A DNA stretch of 64,000 bases from Dendrobium chrysotoxum (GCA_019925795.1 CM034314.1:28513774-28577773); one strand, 5' to 3'; numbered from the stretch's first letter, positions 49,384-62,896 are shown. Translations and numbers: made by a program. The notes: generated by a model from the letters alone, not told the origin.

Positions 49384-50550
49384 ATCAATGATGAAATGTT
49401 GGTGGAATAATTTGTACATCTCGGAGAATGGTTTTGATTTTTTTAGTTCTTAAGCTTAAACTCATATAAAGATGTAGTGGATGAAAACCCATATGCTTAA
49501 AGGATCAATTACTTACTAAATGAAGCTCAATTGGCACAGTGAACTTGACCCAAGTTTATTAATTAGCTCCCAATTTACTTAATCATAATCCCTACTTCAA
49601 CTATAACATTTGACTTGACATGACATGTATACAGTCCAACCTACATGCTTGAAGGATCAAGTTTAATCACTTGATTTTTTGCTTTTATGTTTGAGCCCAA
49701 CTTCACCTTGGTTCCCTGCATCTTCTATATTCTTAAGCCTGCCATGCTATTGGAGTCCAAAAATTTCTAGTATCACTGCCTATATAGGGTGTACCAAGCT
49801 TCAAGTAGCTCAATTTATTCGGGATATCTTTGACCCCCAACGAGGAAAAATTATTCTCTGCGGACACCGGACACCGTCTGGAGGCGAATCAGAACATGTC
49901 ACATCACTTTTTTCTAGGTACCTGTTGCAAAAACATATTTTAGTTTTGCATGTCATTAGATAAATGTGTATCATTCTATAATTTTTTTAAAAAAATGGCT
50001 ATAAGCACATTACCCAAAGCTCCCCATTTACCACTAAGTGCATGCTTTTGTTTTTATTTCACTTGCAAGAAGCTTATTTTTGGAGGATTTTCAGCACATA
50101 CCACACAATTGTTATGTATTTATATTTAATACTTAAAACTTTAATATTTATTTATATGACATTCAACTCTCTCAAGTCATATAAAAAATACTACTATTAT
50201 TAATTTTTCTAAAAATAAAAATTTTTATTCATATATTTTGATATGATTGGGTCACTTAAATATTATATCAAGAAATATCAAAATTTAGATGTCAAATATA
50301 TAAATAAATAAAAATTATTTGATATGTATCTAAATCACTCTATTTCCATATCAAGTTAAGGTCCAATACTTATTATATTAGACAATTTTAATAATTTGGG
50401 ACATAAAGAAAAGTTGGAACAAATATTTTAATGTGCTTGTAGTATGACAAGCTAGGTGACAATGCTATTCTTCAAGTGGTTCTAGTTTTCTATTTTTACT
50501 TATTTAACCTCTAATCAACTGATGTTCATCAAGTGAACTTGGATACCCTA
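49384..50550. other. No gene recognised
   Basis: AT-rich DNA. A 94-codon plus-strand frame at 49,679-49,963 has no family likeness or codon pattern to support it. Confidence 0.45.
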
Positions 50551-50641
50551 TGATTTTTTAGTACAATATTTTTTAGGTTAAAAAATTTTTGTATGAAAAA
50601 ATTATTTTATAAAATAATAAGAAAATTGTCCAAACGAAACC
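50551..50641. mobile_element. MITE copy 4, truncated on the left
   Basis: Has the central TTTTTTAGTACAATATT and AAAATTTTTGTATGAAAAAA segments and the right end GTCCAAACGAAACC followed by TAA (50,642-50,644). The left terminal repeat is absent. Confidence 0.75.
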
Positions 50642-50644
50642 TAA

Positions 50645-51566
50645 GTATATCATTTTATCAATGGGTACTTAGAAGTGTAAATGAATCTAATTCAAGCTAT
50701 TCATAATTTAAACTTAACTAATTAATCAAATTTAAATATGAATTTATTTACTTAAAATAATTATTATAATAAAATAATAAATAATAATGATATTTATATA
50801 AATATTATAAAACTCTTACATATTTATAAAATGTCAAATATATCTGACATCTTACACCTAAATGTTTATATTTATTTCTATATTATTTTAATTCTCAATC
50901 ACATCAAACTTTAATTTACTTTATAAAAAACAATATTAACAATATTTTTAATACTATTTCAAAATTTCAATGTTTTATAATAAATAGTATGATTTAGATG
51001 TTACTTATATAAATATATAAAAATTATATGATATATAATAAATCCCTTATAATAATAAGAAATTAGAGGAATAATAATAAAAATATTATACAAGAAAAAA
51101 AAATTAAATATATTTTACTAAGTTCACAAAGCCTAAAATTATAACAAATTTTAAATTTTCTATCTAAAACTTGTATATGTGATGGGTATGTCAAAAGTCC
51201 CCAAAAAAAAATCATATGGGCTCAGTCAACCCAATATGGCAAATATGAACTGAACTACGAGAAAAATGAAATATTGCAACATTCCATATGTAAGTCAATT
51301 ACTCAAAAATATAACTATAATGAATAAAAATTTACATGGCACAAACCGCAACTCTGCAACTTGACTTGGCTTTTCAGTTTACACCGACTGCAAAACCTCC
51401 AAAATACGCAAAGTCCTTTCCATCAATAAATTTAGTGCTTCTGCAATCAAAACAAAATGAGGACTGCCACCCCTAACAAAAATGAAGTTACCAATAAAAA
51501 TAAAGTAAAATAAAGACATATTTCAAAATTGAACAATGATCACAAACAACAATTCATTTATCTCCA
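50645..51566. other. AT-rich DNA and 3' flank/UTR of the UBP gene
   Basis: No coding. The UBP transcript, minus strand, would run from its stop at 51,567 into this region; a firm polyadenylation signal was not picked out. Confidence 0.45.
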
Positions 51567-54500
51567 TCATATTCTCAGTGGCTCTTTTCCAAAGCAGCTG
51601 GTCTGGCCAACCTTCATCATCCTCTGCTGTGTTTTCAAGTCGGCTGTCTTCTGGAATGGGTTTGGCCCATCAAACCATTGCCTTGATTTTAGCTTCTTTC
51701 TCTTACCCCTGTCGTATTCCTCATCCCTGAAAACAATTTTATGTTTTCAGGCTAAGCATAGATTCAATTATATGGTGTACCACTCAAATTAGCTAAAAGA
51801 AATCAATCAAACCTTATCTAACATCAAAATAACTCATATTAATTGTTCCCACTAGCAATTTTTAAATAGTGATAACAACTACACGCAGATTTCACCGTAC
51901 TAATGGCTCATACTAAACGGTCTCACTAATCACAGGCAATGCAATGCAATAGAGGCAAATGAACTTACCATTCATCCAACAAATAACCAATATGTCTCTT
52001 TGGACGATCTTCCAGTACAGTTATTTGAGGTGTCAGCAAGTTCTCAGCATCCCATCCTGCAACTGCATTGTGAGGAAGTGAATGCTTTAGGTCAAATAAA
52101 CCATACGAAGAAATACATGGAACAAACTAAACAGGAAAATGCCTAGTATGGAACAGCTAGAAACTCACCTGGGGCTTCTCTCAAGCTTGCCTTAAGTAAG
52201 CTCACTGAGCAGTTTTGGAGAATGCTCTCATCTTCATCATTTTTAATCTTCACATTTTGTTTTCCCTCTATGCACCCTGAGGACTTGCTATGTTGCTTCG
52301 AAGTCCCAGGCTTGTCACAAGTTATACTACTGCTATGAACTTCTTTATCAATCATTTGACTGCAATCTTTACCAGACTTGACAAATTCCTCTCTCTTGAA
52401 TTTCTTCTTTAAAGTGGAAGGCAAGTCCTTTTCAAAGCAACCCATGGAATCCACAGAAACAGTTCTAAAAGTTTCAGACGTGGAGGCACCCTGAGAATCA
52501 GTGCACGTATCTACTAGTCTTCTCTTTATCTTATTCCTGAAATTTTGATGCTGCTTTCTGGTTTTCTTTTTCTTCGTTTTACACAATCTAAGAGACCTGA
52601 AGAATAACTGCTTGCGCCCAAAATATGAGCCTTCTGCTATGAAAGGTATTTTTCGCTTCTTTGACATCACCTGGTGACTACCATCTAGCAAGTCATCCAT
52701 CTCTTTAACTGTTGAAGTTTCACCCTGAGCAGAACTATTTGTTGTGTTTAACTTGAGTGATTCAACTGACTTAGCTTCCAGCAAATTTAAAAATTTCTCC
52801 CTACCATTTTGGCCCTTTAAATTGATCGAACACCTCTTGATATCAGGGTCATTAACCTGGGTCAGTCATTACAATTAAGATTATCAAATGTCCTAGAAAG
52901 CAATACATATATACCCAAAATCCAAACGAAAGCACTTGTACAACTGAGAAAGTGAGAGTTACAGGTACCAGATGGTCCATCAACTCTGCGTTAGTCGCTT
53001 CCTTCATAGGACCATTCATAACATTTGACGGGCTCAAAGGTCTTTTATCATCATTACCGCTTGGTGCGCAGCTAGTCTCCATCTTTTGTTGGGTGGCATT
53101 GTCCAGAGGATTCTGATTGGCATTTCCTCTCTATAATCAAATGACAAAAGACCATAGATTTCAAACATCTAACAAAAATATAGAACACAGAAGAACAATG
53201 TCTAACTCTTGGAAGCTTTCGAAAAAACATTCAGTTACCTTGGTATCAAAAGAAGGAAGCTGTGACTTAACTGAAATAGGTAACTCTGTCTTATTCATTG
53301 GCAGCACCGTTTTGTGAAACCCATTTGATGAAACATCATCATTACTTTGCAAGCAAGAACCTTCAATTGTAGTATGGCCATTTTTTTGATCAAGAGGCTC
53401 TTGATTCTTAAGATGCTGCCTACTATCATTCACAGAAGCAAGCGGATCATGAATAATAGCATCATGTCTAGCTGTGGTTGAGCTGTAAACTTTAGTATCT
53501 AATTTTCTCTCCCCCAGTGGAGCTTCTTTATTTCCAATAGAATTTGCTGAAATATTAGCGTTGAGCTTATCCTCAACTGATCGTTTAACAGTGGAAGTTC
53601 TATTCCTGACATAAAATAGCATATATGCTTCTCTTGAAAGAACAGTCTTCTCACTGACTTGTGATACCTGCAATGACATACTCAATACCTTTCAGCCTCA
53701 TAGTTTCAGTCTAGGAATAATCATGCTAATTCAAATAAATTTTTTCTAGCATGTAAAAAAACTAACACATGTAGTTAAACAAAACAAACACACTATTTTC
53801 CTCCTGTCAGTATAGACTAAGTATGGTAAAGAAGAAAAATGTAGCCCCGAACTCAACAACAGGCCCCCTAATATGCACATTCTATGGTTATTCCTTTACT
53901 GACCTACCCCTAAACTTCATCAACACCAACACACAACAGACACGAATATGTTCATTTACATAAGATGGTTCTTAGAAATTAATAAACAATCACATAAATG
54001 AGATTAGTCCTTAATTCAGTCCTAATTTCAGCCACCAATATAAATGATAATGTAGAACCAAACGATGTAATTGAAGCTAGCTGACTGGAAATCTTACAAA
54101 TTATATACAGTGCAAATATAAACAAATATGCGACGTCTGAAAATTAACACAGATAACTACTTTCCGCCTTAGATGATACATAGAAAAGAGAAATATATAT
54201 ACATATTAAGACTATGTTTGTTAGGCAGTGCGGCTATGGAATTTCTGCCTAAAATAATGATTTAAGATGATTAATCATCATCCTGACTATTTGGGGCTTT
54301 AGATGATGCATGAGAAATGGAAGACTTAAGTTTGTGTATATGGTAACATATCCCATGATGGAATTCATGCCACATGAAAAGTGATGCAGTCGTATTTAAA
54401 TCATTTGAAATGGTGGCAGATTGGCATGTTCAGGGACAGTGAAGATGGCTGGAGACATGATTCCAGTAGAAAGGATCACAACCAATATTTCTCCAAAGGG

Positions 54501-57500
54501 AATGCAACTTTTTTCTCAAATAAAACCAGCTCCAACCAGTATAATTATGGAATACCCTCAATAAGATTAAAACTTCCTCCTCTCTTTCTCTCTCTCCATT
54601 GATTCCTAACCATTTCTACTCGCTTCGATGAATCTCAAGCATTAGGGCAGCAAAAATTGGCGTTTTCATTAGAACTTATGGGGGTGAAAGATATGGTAGT
54701 TGGAAGAGGATTTACAGTAGATATGGGGGTCAAAAGTCTGATGACACCAAACAAAGGGCATGCACGCTCTCCAATCTGAGAGTCAGCAGGAATTCCAAAC
54801 CCAAGAGCAGCTCCAAGTGCTAAAAGCTCAGATGTAGAAGATATAACTTCATAACGCATACAGAGGCACGAGGATACCAATGATGAAAATCTCCAAGATG
54901 ATCGACAAAAAGAAATTCATGTGCTAGCTGAACCAACGAGACCAAGAATAGATGGGCAGTCATAGCACTACAAGATTTAGCATGTGTGATTTGGTGTCTT
55001 GTCTTCCTTGGTTCTTGCTATATCAAAAGAATTAACTATGCGGTTAATCTCAAAGTTGCATCAAAACACATCAAAACTTTCAAAAACTCCAAACAACAAA
55101 TAGCAAATTATGATTTGCTATTGGGCAAAACTATCTCAAAACAATTGCAAATTTGTTGAACAAAGCCAATATATGCATCAATGCAATGACATTTTCATGT
55201 AGGCCAATATTGATAGCTTCAAAATAACCAAGCGAGTTAAGAGAAAACTTGATGATACATTAAGAGGTAAATACATAATAGTTTATGTAGGGGCCCTTCA
55301 AAAAGCTTTCTTAATGAGGTACATAACTGATCATTCTTTGTTTTCATGGTCGGTAATTGAAAATTCCGCTATTTTAGATTGTTTTAATATCAAGTCATAG
55401 CAACAATCACGAGAAAAAGAATTTTTCTTAGCCTAACAAGATGTTAGCAACTAACAACAACCCGGTCTCAAAAAGTGATTTCCATACCACGCATAAAAAA
55501 TGGATTTGATATCACAAAATAAAATAATGTGGCAATGTTGGAAAAGTAAAATCACACAGCGAAACAAACAAGAAACAGAAAATTGCAGCAAACAAGAAAA
55601 AACGCCAAGATTTAACATGGAAAAATCTAAAAACGGGAAAAAATCACGGAGCCACACTATACCGAGAAAGCCAATATGAAAATTGGGAGAAATTGAATAG
55701 ATATCTCTTCTCTCTCCTTGTCTCTCTTCACTCTTACACTATTTTCTACGCATAATTGACAAAGAGACACACATAAAAACGCCAAAGGGACGCAACCCTT
55801 CAAGTTCAACATGAAAAACGAGAAAGAAAACATCCCAGCCCGACTCATAGCACCGCGCTGCTAGGTTTGGAGTGCCGCGGACACGACGTCAGGTTTAGAG
55901 GATCGCGACTGCAACGCCAGGTTTGGCATGCCGTGGCACTCCACTCTCTATCTCTAATCTGACTGACAGCTCCGCAACGCCGGGGTTTAGAGCGCCACAA
56001 TGCTCCAACCTCTTTCTGTCTCCAACTAGACTATACAGCACCACAGTGTTTGGGTACATAATGCTGCAGCGCGGCACTCAAACCCAACCAAGGAGAGGAC
56101 CCCCTACAACCACTTGACGAGCTCAACCAATGGAATTGAGATTTGAGGCAATAGTACAACCCGATTGATCAACACAATTAGATTCCACACAGAACTAGCA
56201 GGCTATTATCCGATATTCCTCGAGAGGTAGCAATAGAGATCTTCCAACAAACAAGCTTGTGCTGAGTAAGGTACAGGAAGTTACAAAGTAACCTTTAAAT
56301 ACTTGCCACTATAAATCACTTTGTCAAACAGGTTGCTAAACTTGGCACTTTCAGGTAATTCATAATGATATCAATTAACGGCATTATTAAGAATCTTAAA
56401 GAATCTCAAACTACAAATATTGCAAAATTAATTTCAAGAGTTTAATGGACGTATTATCCCATTAAATCATTCAAAAAATTGATACCAACCCAAAGGGATT
56501 TGTGTTTGTTTAAAGGACAGTTGTTTGGTTTCTTTACCTGATGTTGCAACTAGAAGAGATGTTAATGCATTGCAGACATAAATGCATTACCCATACTAAA
56601 CTAAAAATGATAGAGATTCGATAAGAACAACAGCTGAAGCACCGACAACCAAATAAGCTTCAAACAGGAAGCTTCATTTTCAAGGAACAAAAACTTTTCG
56701 AAACCTCTTATGTCCCATTTGACAGAATTAAAACCACAAAATTTGAAAGAAAGAAATCTCACAAAGGTTTTGTGAAGCTTTTGGAGGAGTCCGAGATCCC
56801 CTCATCAAATGCTCTGTCAAATCAATGACTGGCTCCAGGAGAGGACACAAATGTGTGCAATGGGAGAGGCTAATATGCAACTATTGCTAACTAATACAAA
56901 ATATAGGCAAAGGATTGACATCAAGGGAACGAGCACAGCCATATCAAGATGTTGCAACATCAAGATGTCACTAGATTTAGGTGACATCTAGATGTCATCA
57001 AATTAGAACTTATATATAGTTTATTATTTAAAGAGCGATGAAATTACTTATTTCAATAAGGAAATAGCTTACTATTTAGAAATGCAGGTAAAACAAAGAA
57101 CTAGCATGCGCTAAAAACATGAAATAGTATAATAGATGTCAATGAATAAAACAGTCAATTAATCTAATTTTATGTCTTGGCGCACAGATTATTGTTTGAA
57201 TCCATAGCAAAACGATTTCAGTAGTAAATCTTATTAAAAAAAAACAATTGATACAACAGGAAGCTCCAATAGTAAATTCCACGTGGACAATATCATGGTC
57301 AAGGTTTTCCCAAGGAAAAAAACACATGACCATAATTTCCATTTCCAACGATGATTATAGACCTCAATCTCCACATTAAGCCATGTTTATCAAAGCAAAA
57401 TAGATATATTCATAAAGGCCCTCATACTTTTACAACTTTTAAGATTTATCAGCAGGCTTAGGGGATGGTGAAAGCTGCGCATCAGCAGTTTCCACAGCCT

Positions 57501-58661
57501 AGCTTATAATGGTGTGTGCTCGGCAAACAAAGGTCTTAGAACTCCATAAAAAGGAGAGAAGGAACAAGGGTTTGACATACTAACATGGTTATCATCAAGA
57601 GAGTACCACAAGCCAGCAGAGGTCCGCACGTAGCAGAAATAGTGGCCAGAGTGAGTACTCCAACCAGCATGAACCAGGACTCCATAAAGGGTATATTTCA
57701 ATTCTCCTTCCTGGGAAAAAATACATATAAATATAGAGAACATGTAAAATTTGAAGGTAACAGATCTTCAGTACAGAAAAGTGTCGAAAGTTGATGAAAC
57801 ACCAACTCACATGCAAGCCACTGACAAAAGGCTTCACGTCCAAGGTAGGCTCAAACTCAACCTTCTTGTTAATCTTTTGTCCATGGATACTTGAACCAAA
57901 ACGTTTGAGATGAATAGCAAGCACATAAGGAGCTTTGTGAATGGTTAGTTGCTTTAAAGCCTGAACTTTTTCTTTGCAGCGCTGGCATTGATATTGTCTC
58001 TCACCACCATCTAGTTGTTCTATATCAGTGAAATGTGCAAAAGCTTTCCTCAATGAATCAACCCTTACTATTTCCAGACTCAGATCCAAGAAGGGATCGA
58101 ATTTATTGGAACAATAAGAGCATTGCATGCATTTGACCTGCCACAAGAAATAATGACTACACATATTTCAAACTATGAAATACATAATTAGCTAATATCC
58201 GTTATGTTTATATTACCTGACTCCTGAGTTGACCGCCAAATATCTTGTGGACTAGACTCTTTTCATAAGCACTAGGTGACTCACTTTGGACACCAGAAGG
58301 CAAACAGCACTTATGCATCGATTCAAGCAAGTTAACCATATACTCATGCGCATCTTCTTGTCTGGAATTGCGAAAACTCCGAGATATACCTGATCAACTT
58401 GTTAGGATTAACAGGTTAACACCAAGAAGATTCTAATGCAAAGTTTAACGTGCCATTTTGTTTATGATGTTGAAAGGAAAAATAGGCTTTAATTAAGCAG
58501 TTTAGTTTAAAGAATTTTGAACTTCATAAGCATCGAACTGTTTTGGATACATCGCAAGTTCCTGACAAGATGAAAGGGCCTCAATATTTTTCCAGTTGAT
58601 TGTAAGGCATCCATGACATGATTCTGTAGAGCGCACATGGCACAAAATCCAGCAGCACGAC
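51567..58661 (-). CDS. UBP23: UBP23-like ubiquitin carboxyl-terminal hydrolase (5'-partial)
   Basis: C19/USP cysteine protease that removes ubiquitin from proteins; plant relatives resemble animal USP36/USP42. Nine exons (minus order): 58,661-58,551; 58,389-58,217; 58,137-57,811; 57,710-57,585; 53,667-53,239; 53,130-52,963 (or 52,969); 52,856-52,169; 52,062-51,969; 51,726-51,567. All joins keep frame with GT-AG introns; about 758 codons. Seen in order: RAAGFCAMCALQNHV; QQD box RQEDAHEYM; zinc ribbon Cys pairs (VKCMQCSYCSNKFDPFLDL, YQCQRCKEKV); VLAIHLKRFGSS; catalytic His region HSGHYFCYVRT (~57,640); LWYSLDDNH; then EKTVLSREAYMLFYVRNR. The long C-terminal part is basic (KKRKIP, KTKKKKTRKQ), a likely nuclear/nucleolar signal, and ends with GYLLDEWDEEYDRGKRKK. 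Arabidopsis UBP23 is ~860 residues, so ~100 N-terminal residues with the Cys box (NxGNTCF) are missing here. Confidence 0.88.
53668..57584 (-). other. 3.9-kb intron of the UBP gene
   Basis: Donor GTTAGT follows AACCAT (57,585) and acceptor TTGCAG precedes GTATCACAAG (53,667). The join gives the conserved DDNH-VSQVSEKT passage in frame. Neighbouring introns are 73-170 bp, so this one has grown. It contains a repeat at 55,440-56,240 and a non-conserved 81-codon minus frame (54,635-54,880) that I do not recognise. Confidence 0.85.
55440..56240. mobile_element. Retroelement-derived repeat inside the UBP intron
   Basis: The wording AAGATTTAACATGGAAAAA (55,607-55,625) is common in plant LTR sequences. 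It is followed by a GC-richer part with three diverged copies of a CAGGTTTGGAGTGCCGCGG-type unit (~55,862, ~55,888, ~55,917) and a fourth near 55,980. Composition differs from the rest of the intron. Boundaries are approximate. Confidence 0.5.
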
Positions 58662-61600
58662 CTTTGTTAAAGCATTTAAAGAAAGGCAACTAAAGTTAGC
58701 CATACTGTAAAGAATACACAAGTAATAGAATGTAATTACAAACTGAAGCCAAGCCAATATATGCAGTACATGGAATACTAAAAATATATATATAATAGTC
58801 AATGAAGCTCTTCTTTTCATTCTTCAATAGGAAAGAATAAAAAAAATGGAAAGCAAACTAAAAATCGAAGAATGAAGCATTTGAATATAGAGTTTTATAA
58901 TTCAAAAATGAATCAAATCTTGAAATAATTTTAATTATCTTTACTAGTAAGCTGCCTAAAACTGCACATATTGCCTAACTCAATATTCAAATCTTTAATA
59001 TACCACCAAATTTTATTAAATTATTAAATATTGAGGATTTAAAAATTCTTAGTCACTATTTGATTGGCACTTAATTTGTGCTCTCTATTTAGGCACCAAA
59101 CAACTTAAAAAAACTAGTGTTGGCGTATCCCCTAAACTAAGAGAAGCTTTTTCTCTCCCCAGCACTAAAAATGTCCAAAACTAAGCACCCATAAACCCCA
59201 ACATATTTCCACACTCACCTATTTCATTTTCTCCCGCACTCTCCCTTCACCTTCAATCATGTGTTAGGCAGAGCCATCTACGTTGAAGGAAATTTTTTGC
59301 CGGTTATCTTTTGTGCACAATGGAGAGTTAAAGAAATTCTATTAATTTATGCTAACAATAAAATAATGCATACGCATGCATTAATAAAACAAGTTTATGA
59401 ATTAAGAACACAAGCTGAAGTCAAAACTAATCAAATAACATTGTCAACTTATCTTTTCACCAACTAAAGTGTCTTAACCCTATTTAAAAGCCTAACTCCG
59501 CTTAGCATATTTGGCTTAGCTTAATTTAAGACCAAGTAAATAGTCCCATAGAATCATTCATCTACATTAAAGATGCTAAATATTGCTTGTTAAAGAGCCT
59601 AGAATTAAAATAACTTACCAAACTCTCAATCCATCATTCTAAAGTGTCATAGCTCTCACCATATTTCATTTACCTAACGCAAGAAGTTTATCATGCTCTC
59701 CATTGCAACCAGAACAACATCATCATCGACCTAAAAAAATAGCAACAAAAAATCTCTATAAAAAGGGAGGGATCACAGTCATCATCCCTAGGGGCAAGTG
59801 GCATAATTTCCTTTAGGACACAAAGTAGGTAATAGTAGAAAAGTGTAGTAAGGATGATTCAACATTGAAAAGAAGAATTTAGTAAATGCACTTTGAATAA
59901 AAAATGCTTATGAATCAATGCTTCGATACCCAATTTGGTTCAAAAATTAAAAAAAAAAACCCTTCAATTGAAACCAGTGATGTCTAGGTTTGACAGTTTA
60001 ATCATGTAAGTGGAGCTTAACACTTGAAAACTCTAACTTCTTAAGTGGTATCCACTATTTAGGGTTTGGTCAAAAAAAAAAGTTGATATTAAATTTCCCT
60101 AAAAGGATTTTAATAATGTGGGATGATGCTAATGCAACAAAGTGTTAGATTTCATGCAATCAGAATTTCTAAAAAATGTTAAACATGAAATGAAAAGAGA
60201 AATTTAAAGTAGGATCTTACTTGGTGATTATGTTTTTTTTTTCACATACCTTAATTTTTTTTATATTTTAGCTAGGGTTTTCATTCTTGCACATGATGTT
60301 TTTGTATCCCTTGGTTCACAAGCCTCCCCCTTTGCTGAAATTAAGAGAGGAATGCAATGAAGTGAGAGAGGAACCAGGCAGAGAGAAAAAGAAAGGATTT
60401 TAAAAAGAGAGAGAGGATCAAGTAGGAAAGAGAGGAAAAGTTGATTATTATAGCTAAGGAATGGGAGAGAAACTTTGAATTAATTTTTAAGCCATGAAAA
60501 TTACATTCTAAGACCTATTTATAGATGATATAAGTCTTATCCTAATCCTTAAATCAATAATTTATTCAAATTTTAAAACAAAGATAAAGTAAAGAACAAT
60601 TATAAGGGATTTAAGAAGAGAATTACAGAATGGATAAGAAGCTTATCCACTCCCTCCAACTTGTATTGATTGGCCACCCTTATCTTTGACAAAAATTTCA
60701 CCACCACATGTGCTGAGGAGGCAAACCTGGCCCCTCGTCATAGTGATGTAACTATTCTTTTCATGAGCAAGCACCCTCGTTAGATGTAGGCTTATGTGCA
60801 CTTGGGCCCCTTACAGCTAGCCGTATCAAATTATCCAAATAATATTTGAGCCAAGTCAACCAAGTGTTAGCCAAATCAAATGTGTAGGCATCTCCTTGAT
60901 CAAGTGATAAGGTGGTTAAGGATTGTGTAGAGAAGAGGACGATGAAGTGGATGGAAAATTCCTACATCAGCAGTAAAAGGATGTGTCCTAAACGATATGA
61001 ACATCAAGAGTCCAAAAGCATAGCAGTCATTCTACATGCATAATGGTTATCAATGGTAATGCTCATGCAAGCTAATGAAAACACACTGTAATAGTGAGGC
61101 GCAACATCAATTTATAAATAGGGAGATTGTTGAAAGTGCAATTTCTTTAAGTTGCCTTATTTCACCGTATCTATTGCTCATGAAAAATAGAATGAGAAGA
61201 GCTGAGAACATAATGAGAAATTTTATGACTTAATTTTATTCTTTTGTACATTGTAAAAAATATAATAATGAGTTGTATATAAATAAGCAGAAAATAACTA
61301 CCTAGTAAACAAATAGATATTAAACTAGCCTTTAATTCTAAAATTTAGAATTAACTACATAGCAAAATTAGAAATTTGTGCTCCAAAAATTGCTAGATAA
61401 TTATAGATGGAATGCAATCATCTATGGATTGCTAGGTTATTATAAATGGAAAGTTGTTCATGAATTGTTGAATTTTTATAGATGGAAATGTGTTGGTGAT
61501 GTAGAACTACATGTATAGGCAAATGCGATTGATTTGAAAATTACACATACATAAACAGAGCTTTGAAATTTATCAACTTCTCTCATTCTTAGCAAAGATT

Positions 61601-61751
61601 TAAGCAAACAAGATAGTGATTAAGATCAGGTAATCAATTACATAATAATATTAAGATCACAAAATAATTAAATCAAATCATACCATGCTAATGTGAAGCT
61701 TTCAAAAAGAATCCCTAAATTAAGAATTAGAATAGTCACTATAAAAGATCC
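58662..61751. other. No exon found; probable UBP first intron or 5' flank
   Basis: The first visible UBP exon starts with acceptor ...AACAAAG / GTCGTGC and needs an upstream exon ending in T (phase 1). I looked here on the minus strand for a NxGNTCFLNSVLQC-like exon and found none. The stretch is AT-rich without believable coding, and 59,040-59,230 and 60,290-60,480 look like ordinary non-coding DNA. Confidence 0.5.
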
Positions 61752-62896
61752 TGATGAGGACATCACTCAGAGATTCCGACATGTTTACCGGCGACGGAAT
61801 CGTAGATCGACGGCTACGATTCAGAGTCTTTACTTTTGATGTATTTTATGTTTTATTTATTTTGCATTTCAGTTTTCCTAGTTTACCCCTATGGGGAGTG
61901 TTTTCTTATTGTAGCCCTGAGGGCATTTGAGTACTTTTCTTTTCTTTATGATTGAGACCTATATATAGCGGTCTTATGCTTTGTAAGAGGGTAATGAATG
62001 ATGAAATAAAACTTAATGTTTGTCTTCTTCTTGTGTTTACACTAGAGAGAAGAGAGAGCCCAAAGGTGAGGGCGAGCGCAATACCCACCAGTCATTGAAA
62101 GAGTCCGTGGCTCGTGGCTTATTTTCTTTTTCCCTTCTTCTGCTTCCCAACCGTCTGCTTTCTCCTTCTCTCCCACCCTTCGGCCCACCTTCAACACCAC
62201 TAAAATCACCCCAATTCCACCTCCCCAAATCCCTTTGCCCATACCTAACGCCCCTTCCATCTCCCCATACCTGACGCCCCTTCCCTCTCCCCAATACCGT
62301 CGGCCCACCCTTGCCACTTCCCTTATGATGACATCACTCAGAGATTCCGACATGTTTACCGGCGACGGAATCGTAGATCGACGGCTACGATTCAGAGTCT
62401 TTACTTTTGATGTATTTTATGTTTTATTTATTTTGCATTTCAGTTTTCCTAGTTTACCCCTATGGGGAGTGTTTTCTTATTGTAAGCCTGAGGGCATTTG
62501 AGTACTTTTCTTTTCTTTATGATTGAGACCTATATATAGCGGTCTTATGCTTTGTAAGAGGGTAATGAATGATGAAATAAAACTTAATGTTTGTCTTCTT
62601 CTAGTGTTTACACTAGAGAGAAGAGAGAGCCCAAAGGTGAGGGCGAGCGCAATACCCACCAGTCATTGGAAGAGTCTGTGGCTCGTGGCTTATTTTCTTT
62701 TTCCCTTCTTCTGCTTCCCAACCGTCTGCTTTCTCCTTCTCTCCCACCCTTCGGCTCACCTTCAACACCACTAAAATCACCCCAATTCCACCTTCCCAAA
62801 TCCCTTTGCCCATACCTAACACCCCTTCCATCTCCCCATACCTGACGCCCCTTCCCTCTCCCCAATACCGTCGGCCCACCCTTGCCACTTCCCTTA
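61752..62896 (+). mobile_element. Head-to-tail pair of ~572-bp LTR-like units
   Basis: Unit 1 is 61,752-62,325 and unit 2 is 62,326-62,896, differing at roughly eight positions plus a 3-bp indel. Each starts TGATGA..CATCACTCAG and ends CCACTTCCCTTA. Each has a TATA box CTATATATAG (61,959-61,968; 62,530-62,539), then ~40 bp later AATAAA (62,005-62,010 in unit 1), the layout of a Copia-type LTR with a short R region. A partial third start TGATGAC follows at 62,897-62,903. A ~27-bp internal doublet (CATACCTAACGCCCCTTCC) occurs in both. Open frames on either strand are by-products. Confidence 0.7.

Noticed and set aside
49679..49963. 94-codon plus-strand frame
   Set aside because: No recognisable motif or exon support; AT-rich context and chance length.
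51529..51792. Plus-strand frames of 87 and 64 codons
   Set aside because: Antisense shadow of the last UBP exon, whose minus-strand reading is conserved and in frame.
54635..54880. 81-codon minus-strand frame in the UBP intron as an extra exon
   Set aside because: The conserved passage already joins across the intron in frame; this piece matches nothing in the USP family.
62037..62353. Overlapping frames on both strands in the LTR-like pair
   Set aside because: Same frames recur in the second unit because the DNA is duplicated; low-complexity Pro/Leu/Gly composition.
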